The notes below the pieces were generated by a model. That model was not told the origin of the DNA. It made no database searches and worked only from the letters and a program-made list of their open reading frames with translations. Source: Elusimicrobiaceae bacterium (GTDB taxonomy: Bacteria > Elusimicrobiota > Elusimicrobia > Elusimicrobiales > Elusimicrobiaceae). Taken from it: a DNA stretch of 64,000 nt. A program made the position numbers and the translations under genes. The stretch is taken from NCBI GenBank assembly GCA_017468055.1, contig JAFUJU010000013.1:1-64000 (forward strand), read 5' to 3'. Of this stretch, positions 31,933 to 40,436 are shown in pieces. Each line of letters opens with the position of its first letter. Positions within the stretch are counted from its first letter, which is position 1.

Positions 31933-34515
31933 TTAAGATATTTTTTTAAGTTCGTACCAGCTGGGACCGGCCTTAGCACTGACCAATAACGGCACCCGTA
32001 ATTTCACGGCATTTTGCATTTGGGAACTAATGCCGGCAACATATTGTTGCAAGTCTGCTTGCGGTACTTCAAAAATCAATTCATCATGCACCTGCATGAT
32101 CATTTTTACATCGGTTCCTTGCAAAGTACGGCTGATATCCACCATAGCTTTTTTAATAATATCGGCCGAGCCACCTTGCACGATTGTATTAATGGCAGCC
32201 CGCTGGGCAAATGAAGCCATACTGCCTATACCCATATTAAATTCAGGTAAATAACGTACATGCCCAAACATCGTTTTCACAAATCCGTTTGCCCGCGCTT
32301 TAGCAATATTCTCATCAATCCACTTCCGCACACCCTGAAAATTATGGAAATATTGGTCAATGTATTCTTTGGCCTGACGCATGGGGATATTTAATGCTTG
32401 GGAGAGACCTAACGGACCTTGCCCATAAATAATACCAAAATTAATGGCTTTGGCGCTAGATCGCATTTCATTGGTTACCATCAGTGGCATCACATTAAAA
32501 ATTTGGGCAGCCGTCTGCAGATGAATATCCCCCCCTTCCCAAAAGGCCTGCACCAAAACGGGGTCATTACTTTCATGGGCCAACACACGCAAATCAATTT
32601 GAGAGTAGTCCACACTCAGCAACACCTTCCCTTCCGGAGCAACAAATGCTCTTCGCAACTGGCGACCTTTCTCCGTGCGGACCGGAATATTTTGTAAATT
32701 CGGAGCAGAACTCGATAAGCGCCCCGTTACCGTGCCGGTTTGATCCAAATAAGAGTGAACTCTTTCTTCCTCGTCTGCCATTAAAAGCAAATTATCTACG
32801 TATGTGCTTTTGAGCTTGGCATTAGAGCGGTAATCCAAAATCTGTTGCGCTACCGGATGCAAAGAGGCGATTTGTACCAATACCTCTTCGTCCGTAGAAT
32901 AACCTGTTTTTGTCTTTTTCACAGGCGGAAGATGCAACTGCTCAAATAAAAGTTGCCCCAACTGGCGGGTAGAATTAATATTGACGGACATCCCTGCCGT
33001 TTGGTCAATATTGTTTTGGGACTGCTGCATTTCCTGCTCTAATAAAATCTTAAAACTTTCCAACCACGCACAGTCCACTTTCATTCCGTTCTGTTCCATT
33101 TCAGCTAAAACAAACATCAGCGGAATTTCAAGTTCTTGATACAATTGCCACATTTGCTTTTCTTTTAAATCTGCTTCCAGCTTCTCGCATAATTGAAAAA
33201 TATATGCATTATAAAGGGGCATTTTTTCCGTAATTTCTTCCTGATTAACCAAAGCGGAAAAATAATGAGCAATCGCCCCGGCTGGGCTCAAATCTCCGGA
33301 AGGATCCAACACATAACATGCCAAACGGGCATCAAAGCAGGATATCTTTTTACCTTGCAAAGAAATGTTTAACTCACGCAAGGTAAACTTCAGGTCATAT
33401 CCCAATTTTAAAATGGAATCCTGCAAAATAATTTGCTTAATTTCTTCTAACTCCCAAGGTTGCAAATCGGACAAAGGTGTCAATGCATATTGTTGTGCAG
33501 ATGTGGAAAGCAAAAGTTTTTCATCTTCCACATACAAAAAAACTTCTTTTGCCGTTTTGGCCAAAGCCAATATTTCTTTCAAAGAAAGAGATTGCTGGTT
33601 TTGCTCAAAAAGTGCGGATACCTCACGGCTTTGTTTTGGACGGAAAGTTTCCAATAAATTTTTAAATTCATAGCGGGCAAACATTTCTGCCAATGCAGCC
33701 GGATCCGGCATACGTACTTCATAATTCTGCAATGAAAAAGGCATATTTAAATCCGGGTCCAGCACAACTAATTGTTTAGACAAAAGGGCATTGCCTTCCT
33801 GCTCCCGCAATTTTTTGGCCAAAGTAGGTTTCATGCGAGGGTCATCATTATGTGCCGCGCGCAGAATATCCTCCAAATGTCCAAATGTATGGATTAACTC
33901 CACCGTCGTTTTAGGCCCCACCCCCGCTACTCCGGGTATATTGTCAGAGGCATCCCCCACAATAGCAAAATAATCCGGCAAAAAATCTTTGGACACACCA
34001 AACTTTTCTTGAGCAGCCTCCGGTCCTTTAAAACCATCTTTTCCGCCGGAAGGCCAAACCGAAATAGATTCACTTAAAAACTGGTAAATATCCTTATCCG
34101 AAGTTACAAGCACGCTTTTTACGCCTTGTTTTTGTGCCTGTAAGGCTAAAAAAGCCATTAAATCATCTGCTTCTATTCCTTCCCGGGCCACCACACTAAG
34201 CCCCAAATCTCTTACCATGTCGCGCGCTAAATTAAGCTGGCCGAGCAAGGCATCGTCCGGTTTTTTGCGGTTTGCTTTATAGGTAGGCAATAATTGCTTT
34301 CTGCGCGCACACCCTCCTGCCGAATCAAAACAAACTGCTACATAAGCAGGGCTTTTTTCGTTGAGCATTTTTAATAGCCATCGCACAAAACCGTACAAAG
34401 CCCCCACCTCTTGGCCATTAGAAGTGGTCAGTTTAGGCAGGGCGTGATAATTGCGGTGTAAAAAGCCGTGAGCATCTATTAAAAAAAGGGTTTTTTCGTA
34501 GGGGAGGTGTGACAT
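31933..34515 (-). CDS. polA: DNA polymerase I
   Basis: 860 residues. 5'-nuclease domain (1-290): LFLIDAHGFLHRNYHALP, VCFDSAGGCARR, EGIEADDLMAFL, VTSDKDIYQFL, DASDNIPGVAGVGPKT. The middle 3'-5' exonuclease-like domain (about 310-460) lacks the first DxE motif (VFLYVEDEKLLLS there), so proofreading is probably lost as in Taq. Polymerase domain: TGRLSSSAPNLQNIPVRTEKGR (in parts), VDYSQIDLRVLAH, SSAKAINFGIIYGQG and MIMQVHDELIFEVP with the catalytic Asp residues. First gene of the long minus-strand block. Confidence 0.96.
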   Translation of the reverse strand: MSHLPYEKTLFLIDAHGFLHRNYHALPKLTTSNGQEVGALYGFVRWLLKMLNEKSPAYVAVCFDSAGGCARRKQLLPTYKANRKKPDDALLGQLNLARDMVRDLGLSVVAREGIEADDLMAFLALQAQKQGVKSVLVTSDKDIYQFLSESISVWPSGGKDGFKGPEAAQEKFGVSKDFLPDYFAIVGDASDNIPGVAGVGPKTTVELIHTFGHLEDILRAAHNDDPRMKPTLAKKLREQEGNALLSKQLVVLDPDLNMPFSLQNYEVRMPDPAALAEMFARYEFKNLLETFRPKQSREVSALFEQNQQSLSLKEILALAKTAKEVFLYVEDEKLLLSTSAQQYALTPLSDLQPWELEEIKQIILQDSILKLGYDLKFTLRELNISLQGKKISCFDARLACYVLDPSGDLSPAGAIAHYFSALVNQEEITEKMPLYNAYIFQLCEKLEADLKEKQMWQLYQELEIPLMFVLAEMEQNGMKVDCAWLESFKILLEQEMQQSQNNIDQTAGMSVNINSTRQLGQLLFEQLHLPPVKKTKTGYSTDEEVLVQIASLHPVAQQILDYRSNAKLKSTYVDNLLLMADEEERVHSYLDQTGTVTGRLSSSAPNLQNIPVRTEKGRQLRRAFVAPEGKVLLSVDYSQIDLRVLAHESNDPVLVQAFWEGGDIHLQTAAQIFNVMPLMVTNEMRSSAKAINFGIIYGQGPLGLSQALNIPMRQAKEYIDQYFHNFQGVRKWIDENIAKARANGFVKTMFGHVRYLPEFNMGIGSMASFAQRAAINTIVQGGSADIIKKAMVDISRTLQGTDVKMIMQVHDELIFEVPQADLQQYVAGISSQMQNAVKLRVPLLVSAKAGPSWYELKKIS

Positions 34516-34529
34516 GAGATTACTGCCTG

Positions 34530-34557
34530 TTAAGCCCGCGTATAAAACGCGGGCTTT
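34530..34557 (-). terminator. Hairpin between the thioredoxin-fold gene and polA
   Basis: AAGCCCGCG-TTTTATA-CGCGGGCTT without a long T-run; likely terminator of the trx pair. Confidence 0.6.
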
Positions 34558-34567
34558 CGTTAAAATT

Positions 34568-35056
34568 TTATTGCAACGTAGCTGCTTTTAATCCATCTAT
34601 AAAAGATTTTTGTTTCTCTGAATTATAACCTTTATACATGGCTACTACTTTTCCATTTTTTATGATAAACAATAAAGGAACGGAATCTTGGTTAGATTCT
34701 TTTTTCATCCAGTCTATTAACTGCGGCTCAGCATGTAATTTTTCATCTTTTAATGATTGAAGTTGGTAAAAGCGAACTTCATTTCTCTCCCACAAAGAAG
34801 GCAAACCTTCTTCTTCTATGGCTTGAATCATTTTTTGGCAAGGCGTACAGGCAGAAAATCCGGCTTCCAACACAATGGTTCCCTCTATTGTTTTTTTGGC
34901 CTGATCCAAACTCATATTGGAATTTTTTTGTTCACCGTTCACTACCAGAAGAGCCTCATATACATCCGCCGGAACTGCACGGGAAACGTAACCCGAGGTT
35001 TGCGCTATCACAATCGAGGCCGCAAAACAAAACAGACAAATTAATATACGTTTCAT
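34568..35056 (-). CDS. Secreted thioredoxin-fold protein with CTPC motif
   Basis: 162 residues. Signal peptide MKRILICLFCFAASIVIAQT, then a thioredoxin-like domain with GFSACTPCQKMIQAIEE (CxxC redox site at about 78-81) and the cis-Pro region SVPLLFIIKNGKVVAMYKGY. It probably acts in the periplasm on disulphides, which would fit the Cys-rich secreted prepilins encoded here, but that link is speculative. It follows trxA by 11 bases and is probably cotranscribed with it. Confidence 0.8.
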   Translation of the reverse strand: MKRILICLFCFAASIVIAQTSGYVSRAVPADVYEALLVVNGEQKNSNMSLDQAKKTIEGTIVLEAGFSACTPCQKMIQAIEEEGLPSLWERNEVRFYQLQSLKDEKLHAEPQLIDWMKKESNQDSVPLLFIIKNGKVVAMYKGYNSEKQKSFIDGLKAATLQ

Positions 35057-35067
35057 GTTTTCCTCCT

Positions 35068-35388
35068 TTACAGCAGAGAATTTATTTTTTCTTGCAAGGC
35101 TGATTTAGATTGCAATCCTGTCAATTGCGCCACTGCTGCACCGTCTTTAAAGAAAATAATAGTAGGAACAGAAGTAATATTATACTTAGCGCTGACATTA
35201 GAGCCTTTATCTACATCTAATTTACAAATCTTAGCTTTTCCGGCATATTCTTGAGCCAGTTCTTCTACTACCGGCCCCAGCATGCGGCAAGGACCACACC
35301 ACGTAGCCCAAAAATCTACCAAAGCAACTCCTTTGTATTGGGTAACTTCCTGTTCAAAATTTTCATCGGTTAAAATGACTTCGCTCAT
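35068..35388 (-). CDS. trxA: Thioredoxin
   Basis: 106 residues with VDFWATWCGPCRMLGPVVEEL (split WCGPC active site, about 30-34), KLDVDKG, YNITSVPTIIFFKDG with cis-Pro. Cytosolic disulphide reductant. GGAGGTGTTTT precedes the ATG. It is the first gene of a two-gene unit with an exported thioredoxin-fold partner. Confidence 0.95.
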   Translation of the reverse strand: MSEVILTDENFEQEVTQYKGVALVDFWATWCGPCRMLGPVVEELAQEYAGKAKICKLDVDKGSNVSAKYNITSVPTIIFFKDGAAVAQLTGLQSKSALQEKINSLL

Positions 35389-35541
35389 AAAACACCTCCC
35401 CCTCCAAATACAACTTTTCCATTCTACATACTATATATAAAGATTATCAGAGAAAAATCCTTTCTGTCAAGCCCTACAAAGAGCATTCTTTCCCCCTAAT
35501 TCTTAAAAAGTATAGTACAATAAGGACTAAGAGAGGTCTCT

Positions 35542-36606
35542 ATGAAAGAAAGAACAATTTGTATTGTTACGCCGGACGGCCGTAGCTATTTCCGCGCCAC
35601 CCCTTTAGCTAAGGAATTTTTAGATAAAGACAAAAACCTTATTAACACTGCCGGTGTCTTGCCGGAAGGTGAAGTAGAAGAATTTGAAACTACTACCAAA
35701 ACCGTTAAACACTATAAAAACGGAAAATTAAACGGCACTTTGGAAATTATTGATTTAAACACCGGAGAAGTAACATTCTTTGAAAAATACAAAGACGGCA
35801 TTTTGACCGATTTGGAAGACCATACTATACACGGAACCCCTATTTTGGCCATTCCCCAACCGCAACCCAATTACGATGGGACTATCGTTAAAGTAAATAA
35901 AGCCACTCTTTCTTTCTACCGCAATGGCAAAGAAGTGGCGGAACAAACGGTGGCAGCCAATGGCTCCACATTGGAATTATTGGGGGATATTCCGGACGGA
36001 CTGGTAAAAGAATTTGATGATAACGGACAAGTACGCAGTGAATCCAACTACAAAAATAATAAGTTGGAAGGAGAATTTCGCCGTTATGATGAGCAAGGCC
36101 GTTTGCTCAGTCAGGAAAACTACCGCAACGGTATGATAGAAGGAGAGGCAGAGTATTATTCTTATTGTGCACAGGGATTTATGAAAACAATTGCCCATTA
36201 TACCAATTCCCAACTTCACGGCCCTTGGCGTTCTTTCTTTCCTAACGGGGAAACCTGCGTCAATACCTCTTATCAAAACGGAAAACTGCATGGAAAGCGG
36301 ACCGTTTTATATTACAACGGGCAAGTAGATTGTGAAGAACATTTTGAAAACGGAAAGCTGCACGGCATGCGCACTTTATATTTTCCGGAAGGGAAAGTTT
36401 GGTTTCAGGAAAATTATAAAAACGGACGTTTGGACGGAGAACGTTTTAGCTTTTTTCCCAATGGCCAAAAACACGATTGTGAATTTTACACAGACGGCCT
36501 TTTGGACGGCCCCCGTAAGATTTATGCGGAAAACGGACAATTAATCAGCAGTGAAGAATATCATTGGGGCGTTTTGGTGCAAAATACGGAACGGAAAGGA
36601 ATGTAA
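35542..36606 (+). CDS. MORN-repeat (YwqK-type) protein
   Basis: 354 residues made of about ten 23-24-residue repeats of the form YxNGxLHGxxxxYxxNGQVxxExxY, clearest from residue 150 on (YKNNKLEGEFRRYDEQGR, YQNGKLHGKRTVLYYNGQ, YKNGRLDGERFSFFPNGQ). This is the MORN variant of the YwqK family. No signal peptide. Annotation pipelines sometimes call it an antitoxin, for which nothing here gives support: the neighbour is ispE, 1 base away. TACAAT at about 35516 and GAGAGG near the ATG set promoter and start. Confidence 0.8.
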   Translation: MKERTICIVTPDGRSYFRATPLAKEFLDKDKNLINTAGVLPEGEVEEFETTTKTVKHYKNGKLNGTLEIIDLNTGEVTFFEKYKDGILTDLEDHTIHGTPILAIPQPQPNYDGTIVKVNKATLSFYRNGKEVAEQTVAANGSTLELLGDIPDGLVKEFDDNGQVRSESNYKNNKLEGEFRRYDEQGRLLSQENYRNGMIEGEAEYYSYCAQGFMKTIAHYTNSQLHGPWRSFFPNGETCVNTSYQNGKLHGKRTVLYYNGQVDCEEHFENGKLHGMRTLYFPEGKVWFQENYKNGRLDGERFSFFPNGQKHDCEFYTDGLLDGPRKIYAENGQLISSEEYHWGVLVQNTERKGM

Positions 36607-36607
36607 C

Positions 36608-37510
36608 ATGAACACGCTCTCTTTGGCAGCTCCTGCAAAGGTAAATTTATTTTTAGAAGTAACCGGAAAGTTGCCTAACGGATATCATGAATTGGCTACG
36701 TTGTTTGCCAAAATATCTCTGACAGACCGCATTTCCGTTTCGGCCCAGGTAGCGGATAAAGAAAAACTGTCTTTGCGTATTACCGGCCCCTTGGCAAACG
36801 GGCTGGAGGCCGATGAAAACAATTTGGTCTTTCGGGCTGTACGTGCTTTTGAAGAAGAATTTGGTTTACCATTAAAAGCAGACATTGTATTAGAAAAAAA
36901 TATCCCTATGGGGGCCGGCCTTGGCGGAGGATCTTCAGACGCAGGCACCACCCTGCGTGCTTTGTGCCGAATATTTGCCAAAGACCCGATGCGCCTCTTA
37001 CCCCGTGCTGCAAAATTAGGGGCTGATGTACCGCTATTCTTATATCCGGATCCTTTTTTAAAAGGAGAAGGAATCGGAGAGAAATTAACCCCCATCCCTG
37101 TAGCAGGTTCTTTACCTTGGCTTGTATTGGTATACCCTGATAGTCACGTTTCTACCAAAGGCGTCTTTAACCGGCTGCACTTAAATAACCCAAAGCAAAT
37201 CTTGACAAATATATCCAATTTAGATAGATTACTACTAGCCTTAGCAAGCGCTTCCCCCTTGCCGCAGTGGCAACCCCTTTTATTCAACCGCTTGGAAGAG
37301 GCTGTGTTGCCTTACGTTGATGCCGTAAAAAAGGCAAAAGAGGACTTTCTGTCCTTGGGAGCCTGCCCGTTGATGTCCGGTTCCGGTTCTACCGTTTTTG
37401 CCTTAACCCCTAGCCAAGAGCAGGCTCAAGATTTAGCAGCGAAAATGCAACAAGAAAACAGAAAAGTATTTATTGCACACTTTGGAGGAACAAATGATGA
37501 AAATAACTGA
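36608..37510 (+). CDS. ispE: 4-diphosphocytidyl-2-C-methyl-D-erythritol kinase
   Basis: 300 residues, GHMP kinase of the MEP isoprenoid pathway. Seen: APAKVNLFLEVTGKLPNGYHEL, PMGAGLGGGSSDAGTTLRAL (ATP loop), KLGADVPLFLYP, SGSGSTVFAL. The start at 36608 lies 1 base after the MORN gene stop, with AAAGGAATG as ribosome site. Its 3' end overlaps spoVG by about 17 bases, a common pairing. Confidence 0.95.
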   Translation: MNTLSLAAPAKVNLFLEVTGKLPNGYHELATLFAKISLTDRISVSAQVADKEKLSLRITGPLANGLEADENNLVFRAVRAFEEEFGLPLKADIVLEKNIPMGAGLGGGSSDAGTTLRALCRIFAKDPMRLLPRAAKLGADVPLFLYPDPFLKGEGIGEKLTPIPVAGSLPWLVLVYPDSHVSTKGVFNRLHLNNPKQILTNISNLDRLLLALASASPLPQWQPLLFNRLEEAVLPYVDAVKKAKEDFLSLGACPLMSGSGSTVFALTPSQEQAQDLAAKMQQENRKVFIAHFGGTNDENN

Positions 37511-37796
37511 AATTAGGATTCATTTGATGGGGGAAGAGCGCCTCAAAGCATTTGCCAGCGTAACGTTTGATGATTGCTTTGTAGTGCGTAATATGAAATT
37601 GGTGGCTGGAGAAAAAGGCGTGTTTTTGTGTATGCCTTCCCGCAAGATGCAAGACGGTACACATAAAGACATAGTCCACCCGATTACGCAAGAGTTCCGC
37701 CAGTACTTGCAAGAGCATGTTTTGCAAGCCTATGAGGAAGAACTTGCCAAACATTCTCAGACGGAAATTGAAAAAAAAGAAGACGAAATAAAATAA
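37494..37796 (+). CDS. spoVG: SpoVG-family RNA/DNA-binding regulator
   Basis: About 100 residues. MMKITEIRIHLMGEERLKAFASVTFDDCFVVRNMKLVAGEKGVFL (read in parts: ITEIRIHL, LKAFASVTFDDCFVV, GVFLCMPSRK) and HPITQEFRQYLQEHVLQAYE match SpoVG closely; the tail is acidic/Lys-rich. TTGGAGG precedes the tandem ATGs at 37494/37497. SpoVG binds nucleic acid and regulates surface and virulence genes in other bacteria; here the target is unknown. Confidence 0.92.
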   Translation: MMKITEIRIHLMGEERLKAFASVTFDDCFVVRNMKLVAGEKGVFLCMPSRKMQDGTHKDIVHPITQEFRQYLQEHVLQAYEEELAKHSQTEIEKKEDEIK

Positions 37797-37797
37797 A

Positions 37798-37810
37798 TTT
37801 GCTACAATAT
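37798..37810 (+). promoter_or_regulatory. Extended -10 of tRNA-Gln
   Basis: TTTGCTACAATAT, TACAAT at 37803-37808, 17 bases before the tRNA. Confidence 0.55.
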
Positions 37811-37824
37811 ATGTACGAATTTAA

Positions 37825-37898
37825 TTCCGGATGGTGAAATGGTATCACTACTGGTTTTGGTCCAGTCATTCTAGGTTCGAGTCCTAGTCCGGAAACCA
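37825..37898 (+). tRNA. tRNA-Gln (anticodon UUG)
   Basis: Acceptor TTCCGGA pairs perfectly with TCCGGAA; anticodon stem ACTGG/CCAGT holds TTTTGGT (UUG); T-arm CTAGGTTCGAGTCCTAG. CCA is encoded (37896-37898), unlike in the other tRNAs here. Confidence 0.95.
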
Positions 37899-37901
37899 TA
37901 T

Positions 37902-37928
37902 AAAGCACCCGAAAGGGTGCTTTTTATT
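37902..37928 (+). terminator. Terminator of tRNA-Gln
   Basis: AAAGCACCC-GAAA-GGGTGCTTTTTA. Confidence 0.9.
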
Positions 37929-37980
37929 TACCTTTTCGGAAAGCAGGAAAACTGTTTTAATAAGGCCCAGCCGTTATCTA

Positions 37981-38022
37981 GGACCAAAGACCCTTGTTAG
38001 TCCGTTCTGCTTTCTTTACAAT
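37981..38022 (+). promoter_or_regulatory. Promoter with CCAAAGACCC box, secreted protein A
   Basis: GGACCAAAGACCC abuts TTGTTA (-35, 37994-37999); 17-base spacer; TACAAT (-10, 38017-38022); ATG six bases later. The same box in the same position precedes the secreted protein B promoter (39061-39101). Confidence 0.7.
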
Positions 38023-38028
38023 GTTTTT

Positions 38029-39039
38029 ATGAGAAAATTTTTTCTTTTTATATTTACCGTCGCTTGTATGTTCCCGTCGCCCAGTTTACTATGGGGGCAA
38101 CAAACACGCACCGAACAATTACTCCATTTACAACATCAAGCCCGTCACTACGCAAGTTTAAACCCCCATACCAGAGATTTACTGTTGTATGTATCGGCAT
38201 ACTTATTATGGGCTTATATGGAAAAACTGCCTGCTTATCAATTTAAAATGGCCCTTACACAGGAGCTAAGCCAAATCAATCCTTCGGCTTACCGCTCCGT
38301 TCAACCCCAGCATTCTTTTTCTCATATGTTTGCGAAAAAAAGAGCCGTTTCTGATGCGGACCAACTTTCTTTATTCCCTGAAGAAAAAGCTCCCGTTCGC
38401 CCCGCCCCTGCCAAAGAAAATGATTTAAGCTGGCTGGATCAGACGGACGAAGCCCTTCGCCCCACCCAAAAACCGCAAACAAATAGTCTTTTTCCGGAAT
38501 TGGAGCAGGCCGCCCAACCCAAAAAAAGTTATTTAAGCCGTCGCATAGAAGAAAGATACGGTCACACAAATTATTTTTTGAAATTAACACAAGAGGAAAG
38601 AGAGGGGTTATTCCAGCGCCTCAATCAGGCCGCTGCCATTAACCACAAATCAGGCAAAGCGGCTGCCCACAAATTTTTGTATGACATGTCCAACAAATAT
38701 CCCAGAGCCCATATTCTTTTTTTGCAAGCCAAACACTTGTTATTGGGTGGTATTCTGTTGTTAGTAGCGGACAATATGATTGATTTCTGTTTAGAAAACC
38801 AAAGCATGAACCGTCTCTTGAGAAATCCACAGCTTTTCTTAGAGGCTTCCGAGCAAGAAATAGCCCTGCTCGCACAAGATCCGCAAGCCGTACCCTATGC
38901 ACAACTTTTGGTAGCTTCTTTGGAGGAAATTGCTCCGGTTTCCGTCTCAGATGAAGAACTGGCATATATTCGCTCTTCTATCCGAAAGACGGAGCAATCC
39001 GCCCAAAACCAATCGCTCCGCCAAACCCTGAGCTATTAA
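38029..39039 (+). CDS. Secreted protein of unknown function (A of a related pair)
   Basis: 336 residues. Signal peptide MRKFFLFIFTVACMFPSPSL to about residue 24, then a helical domain (TEQLLHLQHQARHYASL), a Pro/Glu-rich linker (about 115-165), and a C-terminal helical domain with a hydrophobic stretch ILFLQAKHLLLGGILLLVA. The end (LRNPQLFLEASEQEIALLAQDPQAV) resembles the C-terminal region of the next gene's product (NIFLKADETTLAQIAQNPEAT), so the two are distant paralogues. No known family. The -10 is 6 bases before the ATG, predicting a leaderless mRNA. Confidence 0.7.
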   Translation: MRKFFLFIFTVACMFPSPSLLWGQQTRTEQLLHLQHQARHYASLNPHTRDLLLYVSAYLLWAYMEKLPAYQFKMALTQELSQINPSAYRSVQPQHSFSHMFAKKRAVSDADQLSLFPEEKAPVRPAPAKENDLSWLDQTDEALRPTQKPQTNSLFPELEQAAQPKKSYLSRRIEERYGHTNYFLKLTQEEREGLFQRLNQAAAINHKSGKAAAHKFLYDMSNKYPRAHILFLQAKHLLLGGILLLVADNMIDFCLENQSMNRLLRNPQLFLEASEQEIALLAQDPQAVPYAQLLVASLEEIAPVSVSDEELAYIRSSIRKTEQSAQNQSLRQTLSY

Positions 39040-39060
39040 AAAGACCCAAATTTTTTCTGG

Positions 39061-39101
39061 GTCCAAAGACCCTTGTCCGGACAAAACGTATTTTTTAGAA
39101 T
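39061..39101 (+). promoter_or_regulatory. Promoter with CCAAAGACCC box, secreted protein B
   Basis: GTCCAAAGACCC abuts TTGTCC (-35, 39073-39078); 17-base spacer; TAGAAT (-10, 39096-39101). The box can also fold as GGGTC-CAAA-GACCC. The stretch just upstream (GACCCA ... TGGGTC, about 39043-39063) may end transcription from gene A. Confidence 0.7.
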
Positions 39102-39144
39102 TTAGTTATATCGTTGAAGAATATTTTAAGGAGATGTACAAAAT

Positions 39145-40398
39145 ATGTTTAAAAAATTTTTAGCACTTACTTTAGCTTGTAGCCTGTTGGGGCAAAATGT
39201 GCTTTTTGCCCAACAAGTCCCTGTGGAAGACTTGCGCCAGCTTCAGCAGCAGGCCAATAGAGATGTAAAAGAATTAGGTTTAACCGATGCTCAGAAAACC
39301 TTTTTAACTATCGGCGGTACAGTTTTTCTGAGTTCTATTGTTTTTACGGCCCTGCACAAACACAGCATCAAGATGGAACAACAAAAATCTACCAAAATGT
39401 TGGAAGCTACCATCAGACAACATAGCCAAGAAATGGCAAAAGCAGAAAGAGAGGCCCTTGCCGCCCATCAGGCAGAAGTGACGCGATTACAACGTGAGTT
39501 TAATGCAAATCTGGCCGCTAAAGAAACAGAACTGTTGTCTTATAAAGAAGAACTCTCCGCCGTGAGAGAAGAACTGATGGCAGCAAGAGAAGATTTACGC
39601 CTTACCTCCATTAAGAAAGCCGGATTTGAAAAATCTGCCGCCGTTCAGAAAGCGAAAAGACAAACCCTGATTTCGCAACTAGAAAAAAGAGAGCTGGAGT
39701 TACAGGAAATAATTGCCCAACAAACTAAAACGGCCGAATTTTATAATGATCTTTTTCATCAATTTAGCGCCATTGAACATTCCGTTACTTTGGATATGGA
39801 AAAATATACCCGATTGTTTGACGAAACCCTTCCGGAAGCCGAGCGCCGTTCATTAAGAGCTGCCTTAAATAACGAGCCCTTCTTAAAAGCGGCCACCAAG
39901 GAACAACAAGAAATGTTTTTAAAATACGTAGATGACGCCATGAGTTTGATCCATGTGGGCAAAACCACAGAAGGCGCATCTCATATTTTAAGATTTGGTG
40001 CCGAAAAATTTTTGCCCCAAGCAGAAAAAGCGCTTTACCAACGTTTGATTTCGCTGGCAAAACATGTATCCACCAAGAAAAACCTGTTTGTGATCAGTTT
40101 TTTGGCTCTGTTAGGTGTAAGTGCCCAATCTGCACAAGCTCAAAATACGAAACAGCTTCAAGCCAACCGCATCAACCAGAACTTTAATATTTTCTTGAAA
40201 GCGGACGAAACAACTTTGGCCCAAATTGCCCAAAATCCCGAAGCCACCAAAGTGTGTGTCCAAGGAGCCTACGCCCTTCACATGATGAAGGCTCTTCCCC
40301 AAGAAGACATTCAAGCTTTGGCAAACGAATCTTACGAAGAGGGCTCACGCCAAAAACAAAACAATTACCAAAGAGTCCGCTTCGGAGTAAGCTACTAA
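39145..40398 (+). CDS. Secreted coiled-coil protein of unknown function (B of a related pair)
   Basis: 417 residues. Signal peptide MFKKFLALTLACSLLGQNVLF, a hydrophobic segment at about 50-66 (FLTIGGTVFLSSIVFTAL), a long coiled coil (about 75-200, EREALAAHQAEVTRLQREF, LLSYKEELSAVREELMAA) and a C-terminal helical part with another hydrophobic stretch (LFVISFLALLGVSAQSAQA). Ends RVRFGVSY; gene A ends RQTLSY. AAGGAGATG precedes the ATG. Likely tethered in the envelope; the role is unknown. Confidence 0.7.
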   Translation: MFKKFLALTLACSLLGQNVLFAQQVPVEDLRQLQQQANRDVKELGLTDAQKTFLTIGGTVFLSSIVFTALHKHSIKMEQQKSTKMLEATIRQHSQEMAKAEREALAAHQAEVTRLQREFNANLAAKETELLSYKEELSAVREELMAAREDLRLTSIKKAGFEKSAAVQKAKRQTLISQLEKRELELQEIIAQQTKTAEFYNDLFHQFSAIEHSVTLDMEKYTRLFDETLPEAERRSLRAALNNEPFLKAATKEQQEMFLKYVDDAMSLIHVGKTTEGASHILRFGAEKFLPQAEKALYQRLISLAKHVSTKKNLFVISFLALLGVSAQSAQAQNTKQLQANRINQNFNIFLKADETTLAQIAQNPEATKVCVQGAYALHMMKALPQEDIQALANESYEEGSRQKQNNYQRVRFGVSY

Positions 40399-40403
40399 AT
40401 TTT

Positions 40404-40436
40404 CCACCCCCGTTTTTAGAACGGGGGTTTTATTTT
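40404..40436. terminator. Bidirectional terminator, secreted protein B / nitroreductase
   Basis: ACCCCCGTT-TTTAG-AACGGGGGT with T-run; convergent genes. Confidence 0.88.

Noticed and set aside
35542-36606. Toxin-antitoxin pair with the MORN protein as antitoxin
   Set aside because: No toxin-like neighbour; the family label alone is not evidence.
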